From contig JAPYMA010001963.1 in NCBI GenBank assembly GCA_035041965.1, positions 1-64,000 on the forward strand: 64,000 nt of DNA. The letters are read 5' to 3'. The stretch is from Anisakis pegreffii. Taxonomy: Eukaryota > Nematoda > Chromadorea > Rhabditida > Anisakidae. The position numbers were made by a program, and so were the translations under genes. This document shows, one piece after another, positions 14,353 through 27,061 of this stretch (within the stretch, counting starts at the first letter, position 1; every line of letters starts with the position of its first letter). Under the pieces are notes generated by a model. That model was not told the DNA's origin. It saw nothing but the letters and a program-made list of their open reading frames with translations, and ran no database searches.

Positions 14353-15224
14353 TGGTTTTATTCTTTGTTGTATTGCCTTCGACATATTTAATTAAGATTC
14401 AAGCGATTGGTTCGAACAGATTCAAAGTTCTAACCGAATGATTTTGTGCCCCCAATGCCGAGTAAAAAAAATAAAATCAGTAATATTTAGTTGACGAAAA
14501 GCAACAATTACGTATATGTATATAGGTATGTATCCGTGAGTAATGATCCGCGTGGATGGTAGTTGAAGTATTGCAGCGTAATAAGTTGAAGTAGATCAAA
14601 GTGGATTTTGGTCCCGTATTGTAGTTGTCTGTGGTGGGTGTTGACGAGATGAAATGCAATATGTGAAAAGTTTCTCAGTGCAGATAACAGCAAAGTGGTA
14701 TTTGTTCATTGAGACAGATCCGAAAAGTACTCATGCCGATTGGAGGTGATATGTTGTGATTGTGAGCAGTGTGGATGAATGGTGAATGACACATGAACAG
14801 TGCTGACAATATGACTAATACATCAAATAGTGTGAATGAAACTATCAATGATAACTAGTAGAAGGAATATTCGGTCGAGTCGACTTTGTTAGAAAGAGCA
14901 AAGAAGAAATCGCGAAACTTTTGTGTTGTCAAGCATTTGTGTTTGAACTGAACGATTATCTGTTGATACTATTGACAGACCGTTGTAGAAATACTTCCTG
15001 ATGAATTTCCTCAGTGAACAGTATTATTGTGGCCGAGTTCATTCCGATTGAATACTCCGTTTATTTTGTACACTTCTTGCGCACAAACAAACGAATTGTT
15101 CCAACGGATTATTTATTCATTCGTTTTGTCGTATCGAAAAAGTATTAAAAAGGTATTTGTCGATTATAATGGACAGAAGTGATCGTTTCGTTTCAGTTCA
15201 TTCGTTCGTCAGTTCACAGTCGCC

Positions 15225-16879
15225 ATGAGCCTTCGCTTACATCGTTCAGTTTTATTCGCCTTTCTTCTTCTATCAATATTTCCCAATGGTACGGGTTTTC
15301 ATCCTTTTTAATTATAAAGTGATTGAAATGTTATAGGTGGATGAAAAAAAAATCGAAAAATTGATGTTTTTGCAGAGTAACATCAAGTAATATTCCAATG
15401 ATCTTAATCAGTCAATATGGAAAGCTCACATAATGTGTAATGATGTCACTGAGCCTTTGTTTAGTGTTTGAATGTCACGTTGAAATGCATTTTGTTTTGA
15501 CAGAACAAGCGAATTAACAAGTATTCGTCTCAAGTTAAGAAGACTCCTTTCCTGAATGCATTTGAAACTGAAGCAATCAAAATTTGTTCACCGAGAAGTC
15601 AGCATGTAGTCAATTCGAAGAGCATTTCCAGTGAAAAGAAATTTTCTGAATTCAACAAAAACAGTTTATTTACCACTTTCGAACTACAAGTTTATTGACG
15701 GAATAAACTGTGAAATTCCCCAATTTTTTCATTCCGGTCATGGCACAGGCAATATCGTTCGATTTTGATGACCGTTGGAGTAAACTCATTTTCAACATAA
15801 CGATTAATGTTTTCACAATCTTCTAAACTGGAAGAATATATCAAAGGCTGTTGAACTTGATGCATAACTGACTCAAATTCTTTTCAAATCAGAGACTCGA
15901 ATTTCAGAGAGCAAAGGGTATATGTGGTGTATGTGGTGTCGGCCACCATACTGGAATCCGTATTATAATCCTTACCCACCTCCTTATCCTTATCCAGTAC
16001 CTGTGATCCCACCAACAACAGCCGTCCCAATTATTACCACGCCATCATCAAGTAATCAATGATTCATTTATCAACTCATTGATTTTTCCATACATTTGAA
16101 GATTAACCTTACAACAGAGTATTTGAGTGGAACAGTTTGAAGAATTTGTATTCGTACGGTTTGATTTCCGCTAGAACACTAAACATTTCATCACTGAACA
16201 TTTGAAGTATTATGCGAGTTGTTGAGCATGCTATATTTGAGAAATAATCAATGTGAGGGAAATTCGATTGGGTGAATTTCGATTTAATTATTAAAATAGC
16301 AGAAGAATTCAGTGATAAATAACAATGAATGGAACGATACGGGGAAATATGATTTTGTTGGAACGCAACAACGGAGCAGCACAAAAAAACATAACTTTCA
16401 TTACAAGCCACGCAATCATTGATCGAAAATTCTCTGATTGCATGACTTATAAAATAGCCCTGAATCATGCCAAAGATTATGTGGGTATTTGGTGCAAAAA
16501 AAAACATTCGCGTCCATAGCGGCGAAATGAATTTTCCAGTTTCAAATGATTACGTTTGCTCAATTATTTCAAATTGCAACATTTAAGTTGGCAATTGCAT
16601 AAATGGAAGGTGTCCAAATAACTATTCATGCGTCAATAATCAGTGTGTGCCATCGGTTCCTGTCAGTAAGTTTTTTTTTTCGCTTTCGTTCCTCTCACAA
16701 TTTATCTTTATCGCTTTTAATCGAGAGTATTGCAACAATAATGAATTTCGCTAAGTTAACAGAAAGAAAGCCGTAGAATTTCACCCCTTCATTGCAACTT
16801 TCTGATAATTACCTCACAATACCACTGAAACCTCATGGTGCATGAGGTTTCAGATAGCATCACCGAATCAAAAAGCTGA
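15225..16879 (+). CDS. small secreted proline-rich peptide with CC-domain-like cysteine motif
   Basis: Exons 15225-15288, 15893-16051, 16588-16665 and 16854-16879 (the last least certain). Exon 1 is a clear signal peptide (MSLRLHRSVLFAFLLLSIFP). Exon 2 encodes a Trp/Cys patch (YMWCMWCRPPYW) and then a Pro/Tyr-rich tract (NPYPPPYPYPVPVIPP). Exon 3, joined in phase 1, encodes GNCINGRCPNNYSCVNNQC, which matches the four-cysteine core of the nematode CC domain (G-x-C-x-x-G-x-C-P-x-x-Y-x-C-x-N-x-x-C), but the usual second cysteine of the final CC pair is Val. If exon 2 is not spliced at its internal GTAATC, it ends at an in-frame TGA at 16060-16062 and the product is a 77-aa proline-rich peptide without the CC part. 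Both isoforms may exist. The product is probably an extracellular or cuticle-associated peptide; this is inference. Confidence 0.7.
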
Positions 16880-18500
16880 AGAGATTATGCACGAGTGCAA
16901 TATTGACTGAACAGTGACCTAATTAGTATCCTAGAAGGATGGATAGACATCTGAATAATTTGTCGAGATTATAAATTGCTTGGATCAGCCTTAATGTTTT
17001 GCTGAAATTTCCGTTGAACTAATGACATACTAAAAATGAATGTCATACCAAAACGCAGCTATTGAATGGCGAAAGCCGACAACCTTAACGCAAACTGAAG
17101 AATGAATGAATTCTGATTTTATTCATCAAATGAGGCATTTATATCAACGGTATAATCGATTCCATCTTTCATTGGTGCAGTTGGCTAGTGCAGTGTCGAT
17201 GGTGTGTACGAGCATGAAATTTCGATGATTGAAGACTGATTGGATGCGCTGGATTCTAATTCTATGATTTTACGTATTCATCGGGTCATGGTCTGTGTTG
17301 TGACATCTCTTAATATGATGATTTGTTATTGTTACTCATTAGCGCTTATCATTTGATACATTGACTGCCGGTGATGAATAAGTATTGGTGGCGTAAACTG
17401 TATTGAACATCTCTTGTGTTTCCCCAAGAAATCTTAGGTGATCTTCCGAGATACTCTTATTAACCAACTAACTTCACGGGGTTGTTTTGATGGAACAGCT
17501 TTTCCATCCAAATAGTGACGTTAGATGTTCTAATAATCAGTGGGTCTTGCAGTACATTACGGACTCATTAGATCCTTTAACTGATTGCATCAATTCCATA
17601 GAATATTAATCAGTGGAGCCAGTTATTCCACGTCGTACGCTTCCACTGTCGGGAAAAATAATCTTCTTTTGACTGTGACACTTCCCGATTACTTGAATAT
17701 GTCTTTCATCGATTTTTTTCATACTGTAATTAATATGGTGCCGAGCAACGTGGAAAACTGCATCATTATCGAATAACGTATCAGTGACATGAAGGGAGGA
17801 ATGGGGTCACACTCACATTGAAACTGATGTTCCCAAGTGATTTGATTGCTCACCTTGATATTGTCGAAACTTTCTCCACCCTCACGTTTTTGCCTGTTAT
17901 TCCACCACTTCGCGATTCATCAGCATTGTCCTTAAGACAGATAAACTTATCGATTCGTTCCATATGTGCACATCAACTCCACTGAAGTGATTCATCAACA
18001 AGTTTAAAATTTGAATAACCTAAGCAACACGTTCATATTCTCATCCTTATACATGAAACCTCAAACATTTTTTATCAACTGTTCATCAGAAAGGAGATGA
18101 CACTTTGCAAGTACATTTTGATAAGTGCGAGGGAAGAGTCGGAGAAAAACGATTGAAGACATTCAGTGTCCTGAATAAGATCGAATTTGATTGACAGGAG
18201 GGGGGTATCATATCGCTGGATGCATCTGCATGATCAAAACTTTATAAATTCAGCGGTCAGAGACATTTCCATCGCCAATTCCATTGTGATATTTGAGTGG
18301 CTGCTGGGCCATTCATACTTTTAATCGTTCACATAAATCCATTCGAAAACAACTCTTCAGGATACTTAGTTGTGGCATACATTTCAACAATTTAGGATAT
18401 ATGCCATCAATTTGGATCAAATAATTCAGCTGCGATTAGCTTGATTTGTTTGATCATTCCGGGCATTCCGGGATCTGAGCAGTCAACCGATTCGGCTGGT
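16880..18500. other. no gene recognised
   Basis: Short chance ORFs only (for example 17585-17776). No splice-linked coding exons were seen. It contains the upstream region of the GT92 gene. Confidence 0.5.
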
Positions 18501-18507
18501 TTAAGCA

Positions 18508-18577
18508 TGTTGTTGATGCGTTGTATGTAAATCAGCTCCAATCCAGCAGCTGGTTTACATGCAACGCATCAACAACA
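18508..18577 (+). ncRNA. near-perfect 30-bp hairpin upstream of or in the 5' part of the GT92 gene
   Basis: Arms 18508-18537 (TGTTGTTGATGCGTTG...) and 18548-18577 (...CAACGCATCAACAACA) pair over 30 bp around a 10-nt loop. The only two departures from Watson-Crick pairing are G:U wobbles when read as plus-strand RNA. The stem lies 84-153 nt upstream of the preferred GT92 start codon (18661). An alternative in-frame ATG at 18559 lies inside the 3' arm. It could be a pre-miRNA-like RNA, a 5'UTR structure or a foldback-element relic. The structure itself is certain, the function unknown. Confidence 0.55.
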
Positions 18578-18660
18578 GCAGTTCACTGAGTGTCCATCTT
18601 GAACTTTTCAGTGCTAAAATTATGATGACCGATATTCTGCTCTGCAGGCGGGGAGTTTGC

Positions 18661-21600
18661 ATGCTTCCAGTGAAATTTGATGCACTGATTTGTTCTCCCA
18701 AAAAATTCGCTTTGTTAACTGTAGCCATCATCGTATTCATGCTGATCAAGTTCACTTTCTTTCTGGATGTAATCTCCGACCAAAATATTAGTAAAGTGGC
18801 CGTACAGAGCCATTATGTGATATTTTCTGCATATACATATCATTCGGCGAAGAGGTTTGTCAAACTTCGTTGTAATCCAATGTCTTTATAACAAAGATCC
18901 TGCAGAAGATCGCCTAGTGTTTTCTCAAACTATCCAATGTGAACATAATTCGATTTTGTTTGAGTTCAGCATTGGATTCCTGGATTAAACTATGTGACCA
19001 TATTCAAATTGTTGGCTGATAAGATGCATTGATAAAATCTTGTAGAGTGAACAAAGCACTGGTTACGATCACATACAGCTCAAACACATACGATTTTCCG
19101 TTCAAATGTATGGCTAGGAATCAATCGGGTTGGTTTGGAGTACAAAGAGCGAGGAACTACCATGCTGACGAAAGGTTTTCCTACTGCAAAATGTTGGCTT
19201 TTGTTGCTCATTGCTATTTACCGGCTGCAGAAACATATTTCTTGATCAAAGATGGGACCAAAATTGAGGTGAGGACGCTACTCGTTGCAGCGATTGACTG
19301 AAAATCATCGAAATACTGGAATGGAATAGTTAAATTTCATTCTCACCTCATTTGTTACGATGCATGTGATACTATAAAAACGATAGAAAAATCTTTTCAG
19401 CACACATTTATGAGGTGTGTGACTCCATACGAAGCTTGTTGAAATTGTCATTGAACTGCTCTATGATACATTCTCACGAGTTCAGTCAAATTACCGAAAT
19501 ATTTCTCCGGATAATTCAAACTTCTCTCGGCGTTTGTGTTCCAGCAAACTTCTGTGAAATTTAGTTACCGGTGACAAAAGCGTATGAAAAAAGAGAGCCG
19601 TTAGTGGTTTGTACATCGCCGTCGTATTTGTATGAGCTTTGGATGACTGCATTGGTGAGCATCGAGACAACACGTTACTTTGGTGCTACGTTACGAGTCG
19701 TTTATATTCAGAGTATCATCGCTGATTTGTACACAATCTTGAAGGCGTACGAGAAAGAGGAAATTGTCCTCATCAAACATGGATTCGACCTGCCCAGATT
19801 GGTCTGTGATGAAATTCAATTACTTCGGTACAAGCATTTATTTGAATTTGCTGGATATTTTTGCAGTGAAATGAAATATGCATGACAGTATGATTGGTTG
19901 TCGAATTGATCATGAATTTTTCCAAATTTTGACAATCGAAAATATCGATTGAGTGATCGTGTTCATCAGATGCTTTCTCAGACACAGTATTTTCGCTTTC
20001 TTCAGGAGGATCATCCGGAAAGTGACCAAGGACATCACCATAATCAAGTGATTGCTATAAACGATTGTCTGAATCAGTTTAAAGATGCGGCTGATTTTAT
20101 TTTCGTTGGGGATTTTGATGATATGTTTATAACATCGTTTAAATCACGTTTTGGAGTTGGATCGTTAGGTGAAGAAACCTTTTTTGATCTTCTTCACTTT
20201 GCTCAGTTCGTACTCGGGCATTCTGGTTTCAAATAACGCAGTTTTTCTCTAGTTCGGAAATCTCTTGAAACCGTTTAATATCCTTTCGTACCCTAATCTC
20301 CTCGAACGATTTCCGGGGTTCTCCTCTATTCAGTAACCCTTGCTTCTCAAGCTTCACAATTTACTCTTTAACGTGCTATCTATCCGTTCCATTTCTGATG
20401 AATTTTTATATGAATGAATTTTCACGTTTTCACCCATCTGCAAATAATTCCCTCCTCCGAATTATGTCATCAGAAGTTTATACGAATCATAACAGCGATG
20501 CTTTTATGATACTTATGAGATTCTTCTATGATTCTGATGGCTCAATGCGCAGAAGGGAATTCTTTGCAGACTGGTGACGACGAGAAAATTCTGCGACGGA
20601 AGGATGCCCAAATCACCGTTTCATATCTCTTTAAAAAAAGAAGGGATACCGTTTAAAAAGCAGGGGTTTATGTATCATTGAGAGACGACTCCATTGATGT
20701 TGTTCGAAGATCGCTTGCAAACAGCGATTGTTCGACCGAAATTGGATGGCAAACATAATAGGATTGATGGGAGATTGCTGCTGAACTTACAGTTGGTTGG
20801 CGATATCCTAAGTGTGATCACAAACAAATGATTATGATTACGAATTTTGGTCAAGTTCTCCGAGATGTCTCCGAACACTTCAGAATGCCTCCGAACAATA
20901 TTGTGAAAGACCATCGCAAGCTCTCATGGACAATGAAAAAAAAAAGAATATTTTATTAATAATTTGCCGAAATTTCACTTGAAGTGCCAGCATTCGACAA
21001 GCACTACAGTATGGTTGACGTTCTCAAGAAGGAAGCACAACACAACCCCAATACCGGCGTATTCATATTTGAGTGGATTGGAGGCGATCAAAATTTAACA
21101 AGAGGTCAACTCATCAATTTGTTCGAAATTGTTCGTTGCGAACTGATTGACGAAGTTGTTTTTGTCTATCAGATGTCATGCACTCCTAATGAATCGCTTA
21201 AATGCCGTCTCCAGTCTCATGTCTTATATTTATTCATAAATTTTATAGTTATATTATCAATGAATGGGTTAGATTCTATAAATTTCTTCAGATGATTCCC
21301 ATCCACAAATTCTCTATTCACGAGATCTAGTTCCTGTGAATCTTGCACAGGGATTGATTTTTTTTCGTATTTAAAATCGGTTGGGTGCAGTAGTGTATTG
21401 TGGAGAATGGAGAATTTCAAAGACCTTTGCCACACTGCTCCGCTCCAATTGCTGCGTTGCATTGGTTTTTAACGGCATTTTGAAGGTGCCCGGCTGTAAA
21501 TTTCCTTCCCGACTCTTCCCGTCCACTTCTTTTCATTTCTGCTGCCAATACACCGCTGTGCAAGATGAATAAAATTCACATGAGTGTAATAATTAAACGA

Positions 21601-22879
21601 AATTCTTCAGAAGATGATAATTTCACGATTTATTCGACAATCAAACGCCAGAGCACTCGGCCGTCGAAATGGATCTCCGTAGGTTTGTTGATAAACAGAT
21701 TTGATATCTTGCTGCCTCGGTCTCTGGTGGGTGCGATCACATCTTGCAAGGTGCAAAATTTCCACATCGATGAGGCATTCTTCAATCAGTTTAACTAAGC
21801 ATCACATTCGAACCAGCTGTGGGCTGTCACGCTTCAGGAATTCTTGACGTGGTTCCATCCCTCAATTCTAACCGAAAAATTCTGTCTGCAGGGAAGTATG
21901 CGATGATTCCTAGACGAATTAAGAGTGCATGGGTGCATTGGGCGATGATAATCGAGGACAGTTATGGTACTATGAAATATGACGAAACTGTTGGCACAAT
22001 CGTGTTTCACCTCAACAAACCTGTTTGGGGTCGGCCAACGGTACTGATGAAATGATAAAATCGCTGCAGTTGCGATGATAAATTGCAATTGTTGAACTTA
22101 CGAAGGTTTTGAAAAAAGGATTTGCCAACATGATTGATCACCATACATGCGCATCAATTAGAATCTGAAATACCGGAACTTTTGTACTAAATATCTGGAC
22201 TGTTGACATTCATTACATTGCGCAGTCCTAAGCTACTAAAGATGAATACACAAACCGAAAATAATCTTACGAACTGTTATTGGACTAGCAGAAACATCGT
22301 CGCGTCTCAAAATGTATTGAACCTCTTAACCATGGCTGATTCACTGAATTTCCTCCCGAAACTACTCCTCTCAACACAAACACACTGAACAGTTGCGAAA
22401 AGAGTTAATAATTCTCATTGGACTTGATAAAAAACTTGATATTGAACAGAAAACAAATTATGCAGAACCTGGAGTAATTTTTAATTAAGCGAAAATTTCA
22501 GTTGAACGATGATGGCGAGGGTGCGAAATTTGAACTCGATCAACACTTACGATCAGTTATTAGGAAGCATGGAGTTGAGAATGAATTTCTGCGACTGCCA
22601 CAGCATCCTATTCACTTTGATTACTATTCGAAATGCTTCGATTATGGGAATCATCAGTTGGTAAATGAGAGGAAGTTTTTCTGTCCGAGTTATGCAAAAT
22701 GCGACTTCCGTCAACAAAATGAGACCAGATATATAATTTCGAATGCTCATTTTGATCGTTATGATTATCGGGCTTGGATTGGATCAAAGAAAAGCATTTT
22801 CATCTATCGAGGTGGCGTTCTCACCGATTCTCGTGACGGGCAACGTGAAATGTTCAAGCAAACGTTCAGTTACTACTAA
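18661..22879 (+). CDS. glycosyltransferase family 92 (DUF23) protein
   Basis: Seven exons: 18661-18854, 19046-19268, 19565-19801, 20006-20168, 20985-21104, 21892-22022 and 22502-22879. All phases agree and the total is exactly 482 codons. It is a type II membrane protein. A short cytoplasmic N-terminus is followed by a signal anchor (FALLTVAIIVFMLIKFTFFL, residues about 15-34), then a stem and a GT92 catalytic domain. Family landmarks are PLVVCTSPSYLYELW, RVVYIQSIIADLYTILKAYE, HHHNQVIAINDCLNQFKDAA, a DxD-type metal/sugar-nucleotide motif in FIFVGDFDDMF, GKYAMIPRRIKSAWVHWAMI, a polar helix ELDQHLRSVIRKHG and a C-terminal cysteine region (FFCPSYAKCDF). GT92 enzymes include the C. elegans galactosyltransferase GALT-1, which makes Gal-beta1,4-Fuc on N-glycan cores, in the Golgi. 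The family is greatly expanded in nematodes. An upstream ATG at 18559 in the same frame would add 34 residues; I prefer 18661 because it sits closer to the anchor. A possible AATAAA is at 23491-23496. Confidence 0.92.
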
Positions 22880-24074
22880 CCAACACTCAATAACGCAAGA
22901 TGCACCACAGTCCGATTTCATGTGTTCAGCTGCCACTCCCTCGTAATGTTCGTTTGAATGGTATTCTTCAGACGGAATGGCAATGTCTTGATGAAATGAT
23001 ACTTATTCATGCTTGTGTTGTAAATGATAAATTTTGAATAGAATTATTGCTAACGTTGATGTTGTTATTCGTATTGTTATTATCGTCGGTATCTTTGCGT
23101 CTATTATTGCCATATTCATATCATTATGGTTAGAATTTAACCCGTCAAATCGAACAGTAGTATTAATTCGTATGTATTGTTATTTAACCGGTGAATTCGA
23201 AGACTACAATGGCTAGTTCGTGTACATCCTGATCAAAACCAAACGCATTGGGGGACCAGAATTAGTTTACTGTTTTTGAAAAGTCACTTTGCTTGTGAAA
23301 TATGCGGTCTGGAATACTGTTAAACAATTGTGAGGTCTCTATGTTGAATTGTTAATCAGCAGTATTCTGCCAGCATTCTTGACTCCGACCTTGCATTTTC
23401 GAATTCTGCGTCACATTTCCTCTGTGGAGATCTTCTCAATGGATATCGCATTCAGTGAAGTAACAAACAGTAGGTGTTTTACGTCACATCAATAAACGTT
23501 TTCTTGAAAAGATGATGATTAAGCAGAAAATGAATCGGTTGTCGAGTGAAGTATACAACAAGAACGGAGTTAATTACGATGAGATGAGGTGGTTGGAGTG
23601 AAGTTGATAAAATAATTCTTTCATTCATGTAAGTCGATTTTGGGTCACTTTACATTGAAACGTCACAATTGCGTCTTTAAATGGTCTCTGATTGTGCCTA
23701 ATCCCTAACCTCATTCGTTTCACACACAGCGACTGACCATAACTACCTGCAAACCTCAGACATCGTCAATAAACTCAACCCAAAACGTTTCAGTCTCATT
23801 GTAAAGTAAGGTATATTCACTGTTGAAAATGCTCAACAAACTGTGTTCGCTTGGAGAGTTCCGATTAAAAGTTGACGTTGTAACCATCCAAAGGTGATGT
23901 CGAGTGCGCAAGGAGTTTCATATACGCGCTATCGCTTCCAGACGATTTACGTTGTAATTTCTCGTGGCTGTTCTTGTCGAAATGTTGACCACTTTATGAT
24001 GAGTTAAAAAGTGCGGTGTAGGGACGTGATTGATCATTTGGTTAGATTAACAAGCCTGAAGTAATTTTCAGGAA
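22880..24074. other. 3'UTR/intergenic; no gene supported
   Basis: Contains a possible AATAAA for the GT92 gene (23491-23496) and the first copy of a 67-bp direct repeat. An Ile/Val-rich open frame at 23034-23216 lacks a good start and is probably a by-product of AT-rich sequence. Confidence 0.5.
23951..24017 (+). repeat. direct repeat copy 1 (upstream of exon 1 of the next gene)
   Basis: About 67 bp (TTTCTCGTGGCTGTTC ... GATGAGTTAAAAAGTGCGG) repeated at 24384-24451 with only a few differences. The two copies flank exon 1 of the gene at 24075, with a period of about 433 bp. Confidence 0.85.
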
Positions 24075-27061
24075 ATGATCCGATTCATCATCGCAGTTGC
24101 ATTTGTTTTGACTCAAGTTGAATGGATCTTTGCGAGCAGTCGTTTTTTGAGTGCTTATGAGAGGAAATTGAATGATATTGAGAAAAGAATGGGCAATGAC
24201 GAGTCTTTGATCAAGAACGGCCGAGTGAAAAGGTTAATTGCTTTCTGCTTTAAATCGTCATTCTGAACCCATTCAGTTCAGTACCAAATTTATATAGCAA
24301 TTTTCATAGCAACGAATGAAGACGAAATGGCGCAGACCGGTGTTATGATCGAGTGATTAAATGATTCCTCTGATATTTACTGCGTTGCAATTTCTCGTGG
24401 CTGTTCCCGTCGAAATGTTGACCGCTTTATGATGAGTTAAAAAGTGCGGTGAATAGTTGGCTTGACGATGTTAGCCTTAAAAGACGATAAGCAATCGTAT
24501 TGAGAGCCATTATTCGTGCATTTTGAAACTGTGATATGTTGAATTCCTTTCGTTGTGCATTTCACAATCAAATGGAGGTTGAATGACAAAAACAATTTTC
24601 AACTTCATTGCACTTTAGGATTAAGTGTGTGGAGGAATACGTTCCAATGGAGGACACCAAAACTGGTTCAACATGGCAGAAACCGCAGAAGAAAACACTA
24701 CTACCTTTCAATGAAGACGAAAATGATTTAGGTGGAACAGCGATGAGCGGTGATGCGAGATCTATAAAAGAACGAACTTTTTTAGATTGGCTGAACAGAA
24801 GGTTCCAAGTTGATTGTCATTTCGAACGGAATTCATTAGTTTCACTATCATTAATCTTTACGATAAATTTTACGATGGACTCACTCACCTCGAACCTGTT
24901 TCGTTGGGTTCTCAAATTAATTCACGTTTAGTTAATGTACACGATGCTATGTGATGCACACGCAAAAACGCATCCATTTCTCGCCGTCATCGGCATCTAC
25001 GACAAATCTGAATATGTGCATGCATAAAGGCAGTGAAATTCCGTTGAATGAACAGAGCTCATGAACAACGTTGTGAAAAAAGTGGTTGAACGCCGCATTT
25101 TCACTTACTTCGTTTCATTTACAGAAATGAAATTTACGTCGGCGATGAAGAGAGAATGGCGAACAAGCATGGCAGATTTATGGATGGTGTCATCAATGTG
25201 AATGAAGAATATGCTGATGAGGAGAACAATAATCCAGTTCGACTCATTACTTCAATTAAATTTCTATCGTCCGACTGACTTTCATATTTCTGATCACGTA
25301 TTGTTGGGTTGCGAGAATCAGTGTAATTCCTTGATGAATTTTGTTTCACGACAACAATCTTTGATCACCGAATTGCAGCATCGAGAAATTCTAATGGGTT
25401 GTTCGAACGGAATTGAAATACCAGGGGAGAGACTGTATGATAGTTTTCAAGTCACTTCAGAACTGTTAGGTGAGCATGCCGCAATAGTGAACGTACTGTT
25501 GTTGCTTTTCGAGTCCAACGCTGATTTTTTCAGCTGGATTACGAAGTGGAGAACGAAGAGTCTGAGTTAAATAGCAATGATAATGTACCTTTCGATGAAT
25601 ACAATAATGAACAGTTAAATGGTAAGCATGCACTGGTTTAATTGCTCCGATAATTGGAGGGTTATTACCTTCTAATTCCAACTGAACTAATTCTTTGCTG
25701 TTGCAATACTTTTACGACCATCTTAACGATAGAAAACTGTCTTTTTGTGAGGCATCGTCAGTGTAAATAATTGTGGATATATTTTTACAACTATAAATAT
25801 GACCTTCCGAACGAGAAGTGAGTAAAAGAGCAATAGGAGTCGATTGAAGAGGTCTTCATTGATGATGAAAGATAATTCATTCAGATTTATTTCGTAAGAT
25901 CAGTGCTAAAGAACTCCGTATGTACGAAAATCTGCATAAATGCTCCTATCTTTAAAATGTTTATGATTCGAATAATGAGAATATTTCTTTCAGACAGCAC
26001 ATCTTGTTTTCTCATTATTTTCGTAGAAATATTCATCACATCACGCAATCTTTCCATATAACAGCGGTTCGATTATTATGTGGGATTGACCCACATTCAG
26101 ATGGATTTTCAGTTTTGAATGATGATCTGCAGATGTCAAATGCGTTTGTCATAAGAGGCTCGATTTGAAACCGTATTTGACATCTGACGGATAATGAAAC
26201 TTCCAGATATTCGTTCCGATGGAATAGTTGACATTAATCCGCAAGAAAAGTCGTCGGATATTTATCAAAAACAATCCCAAACTCAAATTGCCATGAAACG
26301 GTCGTTTGGCTCTATGCCTTTAAGGATCAACGTGCAGGTGTGTGCTCATTACTTGGATTCATCGTTTCATTATGATAGTCTAAATCATCCTATTCAATTA
26401 TTCGATTCATTCACCTCTTACAAGTCGACATACATTTCCTCGAACGGCAGTTGGGAGCGCCATATTTTCACCATGGCACAATCGAAACAATCCGACGCTT
26501 TCAAACACAGTAATCATTAACTGCAATGTTGAGTTGAGATCCTTGCAGGAAAGGTCTTCAACATTCGATGAAATGAACGGCAAGAAGGAACAACGTTTTG
26601 CTACCAGGCTGCAAAGCATTGCAAACCGGGGCATGCAATTCAGCAGTGACATTGGCTCGCCACATCGACGACTTTCGGCAATTCGAAAAATTCCTTCCCC
26701 AAGCTACTTCGCCAAAACTCACTTAAATTCATCCAACCATGTTCCTATCCGTTTATCATATCCCCTTCACATAGTCGAATCCAACTCCGCTGCAATTCCT
26801 CGACTCATCCCCGAACGAAGCCAACTTCAGAGCAGTGCAACAGAACCAACCGTAGTTGACTCGTTAACGACGCCAACGCCACAAGATTATTTCGTGAAAG
26901 CAACGCCAGAAACTTGTGAAAAGATCAAATTTCTTGCATCCAGCGTTGGTATCAGCAGTGTTCAATCATGGACAAGGCAAAATTGTGCATTTTTGCGGGC
27001 TTATGCACCGAAATCGACTTGTGATCAAATATTCAATTTTGTTGATTCATGTTATATGTGA
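24075..27061 (+). CDS. secreted acidic protein with C-terminal four-cysteine domain, unknown family
   Basis: Exons 24075-24232, 24619-24801, 25125-25236, 25534-25621, 26207-26337 and 26549-27061. All phases match and the total is exactly 395 codons (394 aa). Residues 1-20 (MIRFIIAVAFVLTQVEWIFA) are a signal peptide. A basic site NGRVKR follows at about residues 48-53 and could be a prohormone-convertase site. The central region is hydrophilic and acidic (LDYEVENEESELNSNDNVPF). A Ser/Pro-rich stretch follows, then a compact C-terminal domain of about 50 residues with four cysteines (...PETCEKIKFLASS, ...SWTRQNCAFLRAYAPKSTC, ...NFVDSC). The pattern C-x23-C-x12-C-x9-C looks like a small helical nematode domain, but I cannot name it. 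The weakest splice is donor gttcga at 25237. Function unknown. Confidence 0.75.
24384..24451 (+). repeat. direct repeat copy 2 (intron 1)
   Basis: Second copy of the repeat at 23951-24017, inside intron 1 of the secreted acidic protein gene. Confidence 0.85.

Noticed and set aside
16109..16507. 132-codon minus-strand ORF
   Set aside because: Antisense to the intron of the small secreted gene; no recognisable motif or splice context.
23034..23216. Hydrophobic ORF resembling a membrane segment
   Set aside because: No ATG in good context and an Ile/Val-rich translation expected from ATT/GTT-rich DNA downstream of GT92.
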